Shown: positions 18,166 through 28,488 of the stretch, piece by piece | How positions within the stretch are numbered: the first letter of the stretch is position 1 | Layout of the letters: every line of letters begins with the position of its first letter | DNA from: Rhodoferax potami | Lineage (GTDB): Bacteria > Pseudomonadota > Gammaproteobacteria > Burkholderiales > Burkholderiaceae_C | DNA: 64,000 nt | Assembly: GCF_032193805.1 (NCBI RefSeq) | Contig: NZ_JAVBIK010000001.1 | Location: forward strand, 868,001-932,000 | Direction of reading: 5' to 3' | The notes under the pieces: model-generated | Told to the model about the DNA's origin: nothing | The model's database searches: none | Seen by the model: only the letters and a program-made list of their open reading frames with translations | Translations under genes and position numbers: made by a program

Positions 18166-18894
18166 TCATACGGCGGTACTCAAAAAGTCCACAAACTCTT
18201 CCTCGCTGACGCACTCCGAGCTCACGATGCTCACTTTAGAAAAAGGACGCTGTGTTCGAGTCATCCATCTCGCGAGGCCATTGCGCGTGACGGCAGGTAG
18301 CGTGTCGACGGCAACATAGCTTTTCTCATTTTCTTCAATAGGTATGGGCAGGCACAGGTCCGGTCTTGGCGGCAAAGCAAAACGCCCATTGGATGCGTGT
18401 GCATAGGCTCTCGCGAGTAGGTCCCACGCCTGGATGCCGGCAGGCTTGTGTACGAAGAGTGGGGTTCCGAAATCTGACTCTAAGTCAGAAGAAAACACAG
18501 CGCTGTAATGACCTTTGCGCTTGTTCATGGTGATGGTCGCGGTCGCAATTTGTGCAACATTCTTGTTGAGACCGTCTGGCCAATGCGCGATGACGGCACT
18601 CATGTTCTCGATGAACGCTGGCCGCTTGGAAGGGGCGATTTCTTCGGGCTCCAGGGCTTCCACCTGATTAAACGTGAGACACACCAGCCGCGCGACCAGG
18701 TCCCAGACACTTGCAGACCACCGTGGGTAGTTGGTGATGAAGCCCATTGGGAGTTCGCCGACTCCCGCAACATACGTGGCTGACTTGTAACTGGCTTCTG
18801 CTTGAAGAACCTCGTAAGCGATATCCATGCGTCCAAGCACATTCATGGATGTCTCTTTGCCCGGCTTGCAGGCGTGAAGGGATACTTTGAGCAT
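18166..18894 (-). CDS. cargo protein of unknown function, coupled to the 99-aa gene
   Basis: A 242-residue soluble protein; the ATG at 18892-18894 overlaps the stop of the preceding gene (TGATG), so it is translationally coupled. I recognise no domain. Features are a central helical segment (SASVWDLVARLVCLTFNQVEALE), a segment NKRKGHYSAVFSSDLESDFGTPLFVHKPAG, and an AWDLLARAYAHAS helix. It precedes the IS1595-type transposase by 74 bases on the same strand, which would fit an accessory transposition factor, but there is no direct evidence. Confidence 0.75.
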   Translation of the reverse strand: MLKVSLHACKPGKETSMNVLGRMDIAYEVLQAEASYKSATYVAGVGELPMGFITNYPRWSASVWDLVARLVCLTFNQVEALEPEEIAPSKRPAFIENMSAVIAHWPDGLNKNVAQIATATITMNKRKGHYSAVFSSDLESDFGTPLFVHKPAGIQAWDLLARAYAHASNGRFALPPRPDLCLPIPIEENEKSYVAVDTLPAVTRNGLARWMTRTQRPFSKVSIVSSECVSEEEFVDFLSTAV

Positions 18895-19193
18895 CAGAGC
18901 ACCCTGATATCCCAAGTTTGGCCGTATTGGATGCCGTCTACGTACTCAAACCCGCGAATGCGCATCTGGCTATCTTTTAAAAACAGGACATCGGCATCCA
19001 GCAGCATGGGAATCAGCGGCTGCGGTACAGGCTCTGTCGAGGAGTAAAGCTCAGCCGTTGCAACGATTCGACCGAGTGCAGGGACGCGTGCTTCTCGGAT
19101 GTGCAAGACGCCCTTGTAGACAGGCATTGCCGCGCGTTGCCGAGCAGGAACAGCGCTTCCTCGTTGGTTGATTAATTGAACAGCGGCTTTCAT
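18894..19193 (-). CDS. small cargo protein of unknown function
   Basis: A 99-residue protein starting MKAAVQLINQRGSAVPARQR, with a good ribosome site (AAAGGAG) upstream. No family recognised. The basic N-terminus and the beta-like middle (VYKGVLHIREARVPALGRIV) are the only features. It is the first gene of a minus-strand set continuing with the 242-aa gene and the transposase; the promoter must lie in 19194-19335. Confidence 0.75.
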   Translation of the reverse strand: MKAAVQLINQRGSAVPARQRAAMPVYKGVLHIREARVPALGRIVATAELYSSTEPVPQPLIPMLLDADVLFLKDSQMRIRGFEYVDGIQYGQTWDIRVL

Positions 19194-19301
19194 AAAAACT
19201 CCTTTGACCTATTCAGCGTCTAGGTCGCGTGCTCACTTTTTCTTATACATAAACCTTTTAAGATTTATTAGAGATAAAACATACTGGGGCTCGGTAGGAT
19301 T

Positions 19302-19327
19302 CGTATAAATCTAAAAACGTTTATACG
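19302..19327. promoter_or_regulatory. operator-like inverted repeat between divergent genes
   Basis: CGTATAAA and TTTATACG form an 8-bp inverted repeat around ten bases, eight bases before the GTG of the DUF6471 gene and within the divergent region with the 99-aa gene. A site for an autoregulatory DNA-binding protein, perhaps the DUF6471 product, is plausible. Confidence 0.5.
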
Positions 19328-19335
19328 CCTCGTCT

Positions 19336-19602
19336 GTGAGAACCCGCGATTCCGACTTTTATGCCAAGCATGCCAAGGCCTTGGTAAAGGACATTCGCGA
19401 ACAAAAAGAGGTGTCGTACAAAGAACTGGCACGCAAGCTCGAGCCCGAGAACGCACATGACGGCGACGTAGACGTGCAGATGCTTATCAACAGAGTTAAC
19501 AAAGGCAAATTCAGCTTTGCTTTTGCACTTGAGTTGCTCGCAGCACTCGGCGTCAAGAGCATCGACATTCCCGTGCCTCCGCAAAAGCGGCCTAAGCCTT
19601 AG
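19336..19602 (+). CDS. DUF6471-like small regulatory protein
   Basis: An 88-residue protein from a GTG at 19336. The layout (KHAKALVKDIREQKEVSYKELARKLEP, then LINRVNKGKFSFAFALELLAALG) looks like a compact helix-turn-helix in which YKELARKL and LINRVNKGKFS are the recognition part; I associate it with DUF6471 proteins common on mobile elements. Probably a DNA-binding regulator, perhaps of the divergent transposase operon, acting at the inverted repeat just upstream. Its last four bases overlap the end of the convergent 58-aa gene. Confidence 0.75.
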   Translation: MRTRDSDFYAKHAKALVKDIREQKEVSYKELARKLEPENAHDGDVDVQMLINRVNKGKFSFAFALELLAALGVKSIDIPVPPQKRPKP

Positions 19603-19775
19603 TTTTTGCATGGTGCCTCCGCTTCTGTCCTTGGCGTTTGAGGTTGCTCCAGCATCTTCTTAGCCAACAGATACTCTGTACGGCGCACCATGTCGGCTAC
19701 GCTGTTGCCCTGCGCCGGTCTGGCTTCGTAATCGCGGACTATCGCCTCCAGCGTTTGGTTTTGTTTCGTCTTCAT
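19599..19775 (-). CDS. 58-residue protein, end of the LexA-led gene string
   Basis: A short frame from ATG 19775 to the stop at 19599, starting MKTKQNQTLEAIVRDYEARP and containing SVADMVRRTEYLLAKKMLEQ. A good ribosome site (GGGAGTGG) precedes it and the HEPN-like gene ends 21 bases upstream, so it is probably the last gene of that operon. Amphipathic helices are likely; function unknown. It overlaps the DUF6471 gene tail to tail by four bases. Confidence 0.6.
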   Translation of the reverse strand: MKTKQNQTLEAIVRDYEARPAQGNSVADMVRRTEYLLAKKMLEQPQTPRTEAEAPCKN

Positions 19776-19796
19776 TTAAAACCACTCCCGACCTAA

Positions 19797-20147
19797 TCAG
19801 CCTGAATTGCTACGCGCTTTTTGAGCCAGCGCAATCAACGCAATGACCTCTTCCTCGGGCGCCTCCAGCGGCCCGTATGACTGGTTCATACGTTCAAGCA
19901 CCGGCTCAATGGCTTGCGGACTGATACCAAGACGTGCTGCACCCTCAGACAGCATCTCTGGATAAGGATGTGACTGCAGGTCCTTGGGGGCTCCCAGGAT
20001 GGCAAGCGCATAGAGATACAGCGCATCAAACGCACAGCTGTACCGTGTAGCAAGACTGTTCTCGGCATTTTGTGCAGCTTGGAGCATGAGGTCCCCTAAA
20101 CCATTACGTGACGTGGCGAGCGCCGAATCGCGTGTCATTGATTGCAT
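19797..20147 (-). CDS. HEPN-like small helical protein
   Basis: A 116-residue protein from ATG 20145-20147, which overlaps the original end of the HAD gene, so start and stop were coupled. Sequence such as DLMLQAAQNAENSLATRYSCAFDALYLYALAILG resembles HEPN-type helical proteins of the SAV_6107 kind, with a later segment LGISPQAIEPVLERMNQSYG. No clear catalytic R-x4-6-H motif is visible, so a nuclease role is not supported; a nucleotidyltransferase partner or structural role is possible. Since IS21 copy A interrupts the gene in front, its normal operon promoter is cut off. Confidence 0.65.
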   Translation of the reverse strand: MQSMTRDSALATSRNGLGDLMLQAAQNAENSLATRYSCAFDALYLYALAILGAPKDLQSHPYPEMLSEGAARLGISPQAIEPVLERMNQSYGPLEAPEEEVIALIALAQKARSNSG

Positions 20148-20344
20148 AGTTGCTCCAGTGCTGCTTTGATTTTTTGATGAACTTCCGGATGGCTGATGCC
20201 GTCTTTTTCGTGGGTTTGGATGAAATTGCTGGCGCATTCCTGTGGCCAACCCTCGCCGTTGTCACGCGCAGTATGAAAATGACACGAGAACGCGGTGAGG
20301 AATTGATACACCTCGACTAACGTGCCAAGCCATCCGAACCATGG

Positions 20345-22254
<1,910 letters not shown>

Positions 22255-23057
22255 AGGCGCCAAGCAAAGACAAAACAACCAATCACCCCACATAACGGTG
22301 TATCAAATCCACGCCGCGTTTGCGTTCCACAGTTGTATCAAATCGAGACTGCGTTTGACACCGTCATCGTCCAGAGCAATCCAGCCCGAGGGCTTACGGC
22401 GCCGCACGTCCTCCCACACCTGCTTGCCTCGCGGCAAGGCCGTGAACATGTCTTGGTCCATTCGGCTGTGAAAGGTTGCCCCGATAACGCGTTGGCGCAG
22501 CCGCGGCCCCAGCTGCTTCGCAGACTTGGCGCACCCATAGCGGCAGACCCAAGCGGTACTGAGGACGATGCGTACCTGTGGGTATGGCTCAAGCAAGGTT
22601 TCGAGCAAGCCAATGTGCTGGAAAAGTTTGTACTGCTCTGGCGCCGACAAGTAGGCTCCAATCCGTGGGTGCCAAAGGACATTTTCGTGATGGAGTACGC
22701 CATCAAAGTCGAGGTACAGCAGCAGTTCACCGTGGCCTAGGAGCTTTCTCATAGGGGGCTCCCAGCACGCACCAAGATAAGGCCCGAGTGGAATTCCCGG
22801 GTGACGTCCCGCTCGTAAGTGATGTGATGCAGCGTCTTCCACGCAGACCAGAGCCGGCGGACTTCTTTCGGCAAATCGGGTGTCACTTTTCACCACATAC
22901 AGGCCAATTGGTTTTCGGCACATAGGAGCCAGAGCGTTTTCGGCACATATAGGCCATTTGGTTTTCGTCATATAGGAGCCAGCCGGGGGATTGGACGGGC
23001 ATCTCGAACGCGACGTAACTGTCGTTACCTTCTGAATTTTTTGTTCAGGAGTAACGG

Positions 23058-24623
23058 ATGGGTCGCAGAAAGATCGAGATGCATGAATACAGAAACGTTT
23101 TAATCAGACTACGCGCCGGTGACGGCGATCGCGAGATCGCGCGTCTGGGCCTTATGGGCCGGGTCAAGGTGGCGAGCTTTCGCGAACACGCCCGCAGCTT
23201 GGGCTGGTTGGAGGCTGAGCTGCCGCTGCCCGAACCCGAAGTTATTGCCCTGAGTCTGTGCGCAGCGGCCAAGCGCCCATCCAGCACGGTCTCCAAAGCC
23301 CACCCATGGCGCGAACAAGTGGCGCGCTGGATGGCTGCCGGGGTTGAGGGCGTAGCCATTCATGCCGCGTTGGTGCGCGAGCACCAGTTCTGCGGCAGCT
23401 ACTCCTCTGTCTATCGCATCATGCGTGACATTGCCAAGGCACAGCCGCGTACCGATCTCACTGTGAGACTGAGCTTCAAGCCCGGCGAAGCCGCTCAGGT
23501 TGACTTTGGCGCGGGGCCATTTTTGGTGCATCCGGATGGACAGCGTAGGCGCACCTGGGCCTTTGTTATGACCTTGTGTCACAGCCGCCATCAGTATGTG
23601 GAATTCGTCTGGGACCAAACGGTGGCCACATGGCTGGGCTGCCACCGCCGTGCCTTTGAGTGGTTTGGCGGTGTGCCCGAGCGCGTGATCATCGACAACG
23701 CCAAGTGCGCCATCATCAAGGCTTGCCGATTTGACCCGCAGGTGCAGCGCTCCTATGCCGAGTGCGCTGAAGGTTATGAATTCAAGATTGACCCGTGCCC
23801 GCCGCACGATCCGCAGAAGAAGGGTATCGTGGAGTCGGGCGTCAAATACGTCAAGCGTAACTTCCTGTCTACCCGCGAATTCCGTGATCTGGCGGACCTT
23901 AATGCACAGGCGCAGGCGTGGGTATTGCAGGAAGCCGGTGTGCGCATTCACGGCACCACCCGCCAGCAGCCCATGGATTTGTTTGCGCTGGAGCGGGCCT
24001 TGCTCAAGCCGCTTCCACCGCAGGCGCCGGACTTGGGCGTTTGGCAGTGCGTGACGCTGCACCGCGACTGCCACGTCAAGTTTGACTACAAGCTGTATTC
24101 CGCCCCCTTTGCGCTGGTGGGCAAAGAGCTGTGGCTACGTGCCACCGATAACTGCGTGACTTTGTTTGATGACTACCGATTGGTGGCAACCCATGCGCGG
24201 GGACAGCGTCCCGGTGAACGCCTCACGACCAAAGACCACTTGCCACCCGAGGCACAACTCTTCTTTGCCCGTGACCGCGAGTGGCTGGGTACCCAAGCGC
24301 TGCAAATCGGACCGTACTGTCAGCAGGTTATTGACTGGCTACTGAGTGACCGGATTCTGGAGCGATTGCGCGCAGCTCAGGGTGTGATTGGTCTGGCAAA
24401 GACCTACAGCGCCCAGCGTGTTGAGCTCGCCTGCCGACGTGCCATGGCCCACAACAGTCCGTATTACCGCACTGTCAAGACCATCCTGAGCAGTAATTCC
24501 GACCGGCTACCGATGCCTGATCACAGCATCGTGCCTACCTATGCAAAGGCCCGGTTTGTCCGCGACGCCGCAAGCCTCTTCACCCCCGATACCCACAACC
24601 CGCAGCAGGATTTGCTGCATTAA
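23058..24623 (+). CDS. istA: IS21-family transposase IstA, copy C
   Basis: A 521-residue IstA with N-terminal DNA-binding region and rve core: Asp in AAQVDFGAG, Asp in VIIDNAKC and Glu in GIVESGVKYVKRNF. A C-terminal beta domain (HVKFDYKLYSAPFALVGKEL) is the usual Mu-like extension. Complete; followed by istB after 21 bases. Confidence 0.95.
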   Translation: MGRRKIEMHEYRNVLIRLRAGDGDREIARLGLMGRVKVASFREHARSLGWLEAELPLPEPEVIALSLCAAAKRPSSTVSKAHPWREQVARWMAAGVEGVAIHAALVREHQFCGSYSSVYRIMRDIAKAQPRTDLTVRLSFKPGEAAQVDFGAGPFLVHPDGQRRRTWAFVMTLCHSRHQYVEFVWDQTVATWLGCHRRAFEWFGGVPERVIIDNAKCAIIKACRFDPQVQRSYAECAEGYEFKIDPCPPHDPQKKGIVESGVKYVKRNFLSTREFRDLADLNAQAQAWVLQEAGVRIHGTTRQQPMDLFALERALLKPLPPQAPDLGVWQCVTLHRDCHVKFDYKLYSAPFALVGKELWLRATDNCVTLFDDYRLVATHARGQRPGERLTTKDHLPPEAQLFFARDREWLGTQALQIGPYCQQVIDWLLSDRILERLRAAQGVIGLAKTYSAQRVELACRRAMAHNSPYYRTVKTILSSNSDRLPMPDHSIVPTYAKARFVRDAASLFTPDTHNPQQDLLH

Positions 24624-24644
24624 CTATCCAGGAGACCATCCCAA

Positions 24645-25436
24645 ATGACACCCATCCCCGAACTCGTTCCACATCTCAAGCAGTTGCGCTTGTCCGGTAT
24701 TCTGGATTCGCTGGACGCCAGAAACCGCCAGGCGATTGAATCGAAGTTGGCCTATACGGAGTTCCTGGCCATCCTGATGGGCGATGAAGTGGCCCGCCGG
24801 GAGCAGAACAGTTTCAGTACCCGCCTGCGCCGGGCCCAGTTCCGCTCCACCAAAACGCTGGAGCAGTTTGACTTCGAGCGGCTACCCCAACTCAACCGCG
24901 CGCTGGTGCATGACCTGGCCACCGGGCGCTACGTGCGGGAGTGTTCTCCGGTATTGATTGTTGGCCCTAGTGGAACCGGCAAGAGTCATCTTGCGCAGGC
25001 CTTGGGCCATTGTGCGATCCGTCAGGGCGTGGATGTGCTGTTTACCAACTGCTCGGCACTCACGCAGTCACTGCACGCCGCGCGCGCCACCAACGCCTAC
25101 GAGCGCAAGCTGCAGACCTTGAGTCGCATTCCGGTACTCATCATTGATGACTTCGGACTCAAGCCTCTGCGTGCGCCGGCCGACGAAGACCTGCATGAAC
25201 TCATTGCCGAGCGCTACGAGCGCACTGCCACCATCGTCACCAGCAATCTGGACTTTACTGAATGGGATCAGGCATTCCCAGTCAACCCGCTCTTGGCATC
25301 CGCAACCTTGGACCGCTTACGTCACAACGCATACTGCCTGGTGCTTGATGGCCAGTCGTATCGGGCGCCACGCCAGATGCCGACCACCATGCCGACAAAA
25401 ACAAAGAATTCAACGCAACAAAAAGACGTCAAATAA
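24645..25436 (+). CDS. istB: IS21-family helper ATPase IstB, copy C
   Basis: A 263-residue AAA+ ATPase with Walker A GPSGTGKSH near residue 109, Walker B VLIIDDFGLKP near 166 and sensor VTSNLDF. Works with the preceding IstA. Confidence 0.95.
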   Translation: MTPIPELVPHLKQLRLSGILDSLDARNRQAIESKLAYTEFLAILMGDEVARREQNSFSTRLRRAQFRSTKTLEQFDFERLPQLNRALVHDLATGRYVRECSPVLIVGPSGTGKSHLAQALGHCAIRQGVDVLFTNCSALTQSLHAARATNAYERKLQTLSRIPVLIIDDFGLKPLRAPADEDLHELIAERYERTATIVTSNLDFTEWDQAFPVNPLLASATLDRLRHNAYCLVLDGQSYRAPRQMPTTMPTKTKNSTQQKDVK

Positions 25437-25862
25437 AGGCAAAATCCATACCCGAGTGATGTCCGTCAGACACCCTCCGGCTGGTCTCTATATGCCGAAA
25501 ATCACTGGCTCCTATATGCCGCAAAGTGACATCGGGCTCCTCTAGCAGCTGAACGATATGCCCTCTGGCCGTATGAGCGCTTGCGCCGGCGGCATCAAAG
25601 CCGACAACGGCATCGCTGATAAACGGCTGGTCAGAGCAAATGCCTGTGAAATGCCGGAACCACTTGGTTTGCCCCTCCGGGGGTGGGACTTCGAATACGG
25701 ACCACTGCTCGATGACGTGAACAACAGGTGCGGGGTTTGGGGTGTCTTGCATAAAGAGGTTTCAAAAACTGATGACAAAGGTTCTCCCTCAGCCATCCAG
25801 TGACTGATTCGAGAGATGTGGATTGCCCTGAAGGGCTAGGGAGTGGAGGTAGTGTTCAGTGG

Positions 25863-26438
25863 CTACCTCCTGAGGCGTCTTACGACGCTGACGACTACGC
25901 CCAGGATTTCCAAGGAGGCCTTGGGATAGATGGAGGCGTAGGCTGGATTGGCTGCCTCCAGATAGAACTTGCCTTCGTTATCCAGGCGCAGGGTTTTGAC
26001 CGTCAGCTCGTTGTCTGCATAGGCAACGACTACGTCGCCTGGCTTGGTTGGGCTGTTCTGCTCGACTGCAACCAAGTCGCCATCAAAGATGCCCAAGTCC
26101 TTCATGCTGTCGCCGCGCACACGATGCAATGACGTCCGGTTTGGCTCATCGATGAGATAGTCATCAAGGGTCAAAAGCTCTGCCTCTTCCTGCGTCGCCG
26201 GCTGCGGTAAGCCTGCCCGGACGGGCCCGAGGAGAGGGCGAGCAAAGAACTTCTTCGTGGGGGCAACACGCCCGTCTTTCCGCTCAAGGTACCCGGCATC
26301 GGCGAGCCGGCCCACCAGAGCAAACACACTCGATGTGGAGCTCAATCCGAGCACGTCGCAAAGCTTGGCCAAGGCAGGGAATGCGCGATGCGTCTTCCAG
26401 TAGGTTCGCAGGGCTGCAAGGTACTTTTCGTCGTTCAC
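25863..26438 (-). CDS. LexA-like SOS repressor (S24 peptidase)
   Basis: A 191-residue LexA homologue from a GTG at 26436-26438, chosen for the ribosome site GGAGAGAG in front. The N-terminal winged helix (LAALRTYWKTHRAFPALAKLCDVLGLSS) binds DNA. The self-cleavage Ala-Gly is in GPVRAGLPQ, the nucleophile Ser in VRGDSMKDLGI and the Lys in ELTVKTLRLD, so RecA-stimulated autoproteolysis should work. A palindrome CTGTATGTGCATACAG lies 34 bases upstream and is a canonical LexA operator. It leads a minus-strand string (IEQWSVF-type gene, HAD, HEPN-like, 58-aa protein), now cut by two IS21 insertions. Likely an element-borne paralogue rather than the host lexA. Confidence 0.9.
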   Translation of the reverse strand: MNDEKYLAALRTYWKTHRAFPALAKLCDVLGLSSTSSVFALVGRLADAGYLERKDGRVAPTKKFFARPLLGPVRAGLPQPATQEEAELLTLDDYLIDEPNRTSLHRVRGDSMKDLGIFDGDLVAVEQNSPTKPGDVVVAYADNELTVKTLRLDNEGKFYLEAANPAYASIYPKASLEILGVVVSVVRRLRR

Positions 26439-26471
26439 TGACTCTCTCCTTCGAATGTCTGTTCGCATTAA

Positions 26472-26487
26472 CTGTATGTGCATACAG
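26472..26487. promoter_or_regulatory. LexA (SOS) box
   Basis: CTGTATGTGCATACAG is a perfect palindrome matching CTGT-N8-ACAG, 34 bases upstream of the LexA-like start codon. It should mediate autorepression and derepression upon DNA damage. Confidence 0.88.
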
Positions 26488-26674
26488 CATTGAGAGCAAG
26501 ATAAATCAGAGAGACCCCTTAAGGCGTTCAGCCAATTCTGAGTGTGGAGCTGGGTTTACACGGTGTGTGGGTTGAAAGGACAGGCGGAGATTCGTTACTG
26601 GTGCCTGAAGAGGTTGTCTCATGCATATGGGTGCTCTCGATTGTGAAAAATGCTCACATATGCATTCAAGGCAG

Positions 26675-27535
26675 CTACCCTGTCGTGGACTTGCCTAAGT
26701 AGCGCTCCACAAAGGGAGCCTGCGTCGCCGAAGTGGCGTATACGCAAGATTTGGCCTTAAGTACCGTGTCTAAATTTGCCGCCTTAACAAAACTTGTTGT
26801 AGTGCGCTCGTCTAATGTTCTACCAATCTCGGGAGCGCTGTAAGCGACAAAAGCCTGCTCAGGGGACAGAGGAAGGGTCATCAGAAACTTTCCCCCCAAC
26901 CCCTCACCAACAAGAATTAGCGGGTTATCCGAAATGAGGAAATCGTATGCTGCGCGCCCTCGATTTAGCGTTTCCCACGTGGCGGCCAGCAGTTTTGGAT
27001 TGAGAACTTCTGAATTGATAAGTGGTTCGAGTGTCTGAACCCCTAGGTCCTCGAAGGAGTCGGGGTCTTCTAGTTGCGCCCACTCTATGAGGCTAATGTC
27101 TGGGCGGCCATACGGGGAAACGCCTGCTTCTGTGGCGTCACCAATCACCTCGAGCAATTTAAGGCGCCCTCGGTATCGCAGGTCCGCTATGGCTTTGGGA
27201 CCCCGGAAGAGCAATGACAGGAGAAATTTAGCCCATGTCTCTTGCTCGGCGTTGCTTAATCGACCTACGCCTCCTGCAAGTAGCTTCTGATGCACTAAGG
27301 CTGCCGGGTCGTCGACTTTGGGCCCCATTACGTCCACCTCTATCCCAACGTCTGGATTGCCAGTGCTGCGGTTGGTGGAGTAGAGGTGCTTTTCTTTGGC
27401 AACGCTTTTTGCCTGCCGCCTCGAAGTAATGAACCGGTTGTTTTCCCAAGTGAATTGGGTCAACTTATTGTCGGCTTGTTGCCACTCGCGTAGCAAGAAA
27501 GCTGGTACATAGTGATGGTTTTGATGTGAGGGCAT
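26675..27535 (-). CDS. DUF4238 family protein
   Basis: A 286-residue protein starting MPSHQNHHYVPAFLLREW; the His-rich HHYVPAFLLR block marks DUF4238 proteins, which I associate with accessory and defence regions of bacteria but whose activity is not known to me. Further blocks are WENNRFITSRRQAKSVAKEKHLY, AKFLLSLLFRGPKAI, and FLISDNPLIL near residue 205, where SDNPL is also typical. Stands alone on the minus strand; 184 bases separate it from the LexA-like gene downstream, and this interval holds only a 9-bp inverted repeat (ATGCATATG at 26621 and CATATGCAT at 26657). Confidence 0.85.
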   Translation of the reverse strand: MPSHQNHHYVPAFLLREWQQADNKLTQFTWENNRFITSRRQAKSVAKEKHLYSTNRSTGNPDVGIEVDVMGPKVDDPAALVHQKLLAGGVGRLSNAEQETWAKFLLSLLFRGPKAIADLRYRGRLKLLEVIGDATEAGVSPYGRPDISLIEWAQLEDPDSFEDLGVQTLEPLINSEVLNPKLLAATWETLNRGRAAYDFLISDNPLILVGEGLGGKFLMTLPLSPEQAFVAYSAPEIGRTLDERTTTSFVKAANLDTVLKAKSCVYATSATQAPFVERYLGKSTTG

Positions 27536-27734
27536 TAGGGCGGATTGACGCTGGACAACAGCTTCATTCTTTGCTTGTCGGGTTCCGAAGGCCAGACCCC
27601 TGCAATTAGGCCTGGGTCGGCTAATGCGCTTATTCCCTTTGAGGACGTTGGTGGCCTTTTTCGAGCTTCTCGACGCTCAACAATACGCCTGAGAAGTTTA
27701 TCGGATAGCCATGGCAGCAGCAGGCCGCCACGGT

Positions 27735-28223
27735 TTATACAATAGTCCTGTCCACCTCAGAGCGAGCCTTTCTTGAGTTACTTTCCAGAAACGCCTCAAG
27801 GTACGCATGGTTAGAAAACACGAATGAGTGGGTAGCCCCGTGCCACCACTCATACCGGACAGCTGACCCGGTTGAGCAACAAGTGCTTTTTCTACTGGAC
27901 TTAGCTAGGCCTTGCAGGACTGCCCCTATGAGTACAAGAGGAAGTGTTGCAACAACTAATCCGTACATCCCAAAAGCCACCCATACCAAAGTCAGGAATA
28001 GCCCAACTTTAAGCAGCGGGGCGGCAATCTCGGTTTTCTGCCGGTGCAGCGCGCAATTATTGCAGTATGGGACCTTCCATTTTCTTGTCGTCTGCCATAC
28101 AACTCTCCGGCCCTTATTTCTATGGGAGCAGACAGAGACATAGCGTTCTTTCGCAGTGCCGCAACATGCGCAATAGGGAGGCCAGCTAAGGTGCTGGGCA
28201 GAAATTTGAAAACGATATGCCAT
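27735..28223 (-). CDS. zinc-ribbon-like membrane protein of unknown function
   Basis: A 162-residue protein from ATG 28221-28223. The N-terminal part has paired cysteines (YCACCGT and YCNNCALH) with SVCSHRN between them, a likely zinc site of about 50 residues. One long or two short membrane spans follow (LLKVGLFLTLVWVAFGMYGLVVATLPLVLIGAVL), then a soluble C-terminal region ending EVDRTIV. No known family. An earlier start in frame would add 60 residues of unconvincing sequence. Confidence 0.7.
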   Translation of the reverse strand: MAYRFQISAQHLSWPPYCACCGTAKERYVSVCSHRNKGRRVVWQTTRKWKVPYCNNCALHRQKTEIAAPLLKVGLFLTLVWVAFGMYGLVVATLPLVLIGAVLQGLAKSSRKSTCCSTGSAVRYEWWHGATHSFVFSNHAYLEAFLESNSRKARSEVDRTIV

Positions 28224-28350
28224 TTTCAGTATAGGCGCCGGTAGCGCCAAGGTGTGCGCTCTACCAATGCTTAGCCATGAGGAGGCGCTTTTGACCGGCA
28301 TAAAGGTCGATTTTTCGGCGATGAGCTGATACGACGGCCCGTGGAAGGTG

Positions 28351-28377
28351 CCGGTTCTTGGGCAATAAAAGAACCGG
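28351..28377. repeat. inverted repeat upstream of the zinc-ribbon gene
   Basis: CCGGTTCTT and AAGAACCGG pair around nine bases. It has no T-run, so it is more likely a protein-binding site than a terminator. It lies in the 267-base divergent region between the zinc-ribbon gene and the MobMysA-like gene. Confidence 0.5.
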
Positions 28378-28397
28378 TATAGCGCTGCGAAAACTAA

Positions 28398-28439
28398 ATT
28401 CACCTGTTCTTTTTCAAAATCGCAAATGAACAGGTGAAT
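28398..28439. promoter_or_regulatory. 12-bp inverted repeat upstream of the MobMysA-like gene
   Basis: ATTCACCTGTTC and GAACAGGTGAAT are a perfect inverted repeat separated by 18 bases, 50 bases before the MobMysA-like start. The arm spacing (about three helical turns centre to centre) fits two half-sites of a dimeric helix-turn-helix protein; autoregulation by the adjacent gene is the simplest idea. Confidence 0.6.
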
Positions 28440-28488
28440 CTTTTGAAATCAATGACTTACAGTGTTTTCATCTTTGGTTGGACTGTAG

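Larger units (their letters stand above)
22881..25531 (+). mobile_element. IS21-family insertion sequence, copy C (different type)
   Basis: 2651 bp with ends TGTCACTTT and a 5-bp target duplication TCGGG (22876-22880 and 25532-25536). Near both ends short repeats of the type TCGGCATATAGGAGCCAG recur, the multiple transposase-binding sites typical of IS21 elements. Different in sequence from copies A and B. Confidence 0.93.
22749..25752 (-). pseudogene. conserved accessory-region gene split by IS21 copy C
   Basis: Joining 25752-25532 with 22875-22749 (one TCGGG removed) gives a protein of about 115 residues: MQDTPNPAPVVHVIEQWSVF, then TKWFRHFTGIC, SAHTARGHIVQLLEEPDLPK, WKTLHHITYERDVT and a short end. 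I recall this IEQWSVF...RGHIVQL type from betaproteobacterial accessory regions near LexA-like and HAD genes; function unknown. Its stop overlaps the HAD gene's ATG, and its start lies 110 bases behind the LexA-like gene, so it was the second gene of that string. It is now inactive. Confidence 0.78.

Noticed and set aside
25542-25796. An 84-codon minus frame beginning MAEGEPLSSV
   Set aside because: The overlapping frame starting MQDTPNPAP continues correctly through the IS21 junction into a coupled stop, so it is the real gene.
26621-26665. Inverted repeat ATGCATATG/CATATGCAT as a terminator of the DUF4238 gene
   Set aside because: AT-rich arms with a 27-base loop and no T-run; too weak to call.
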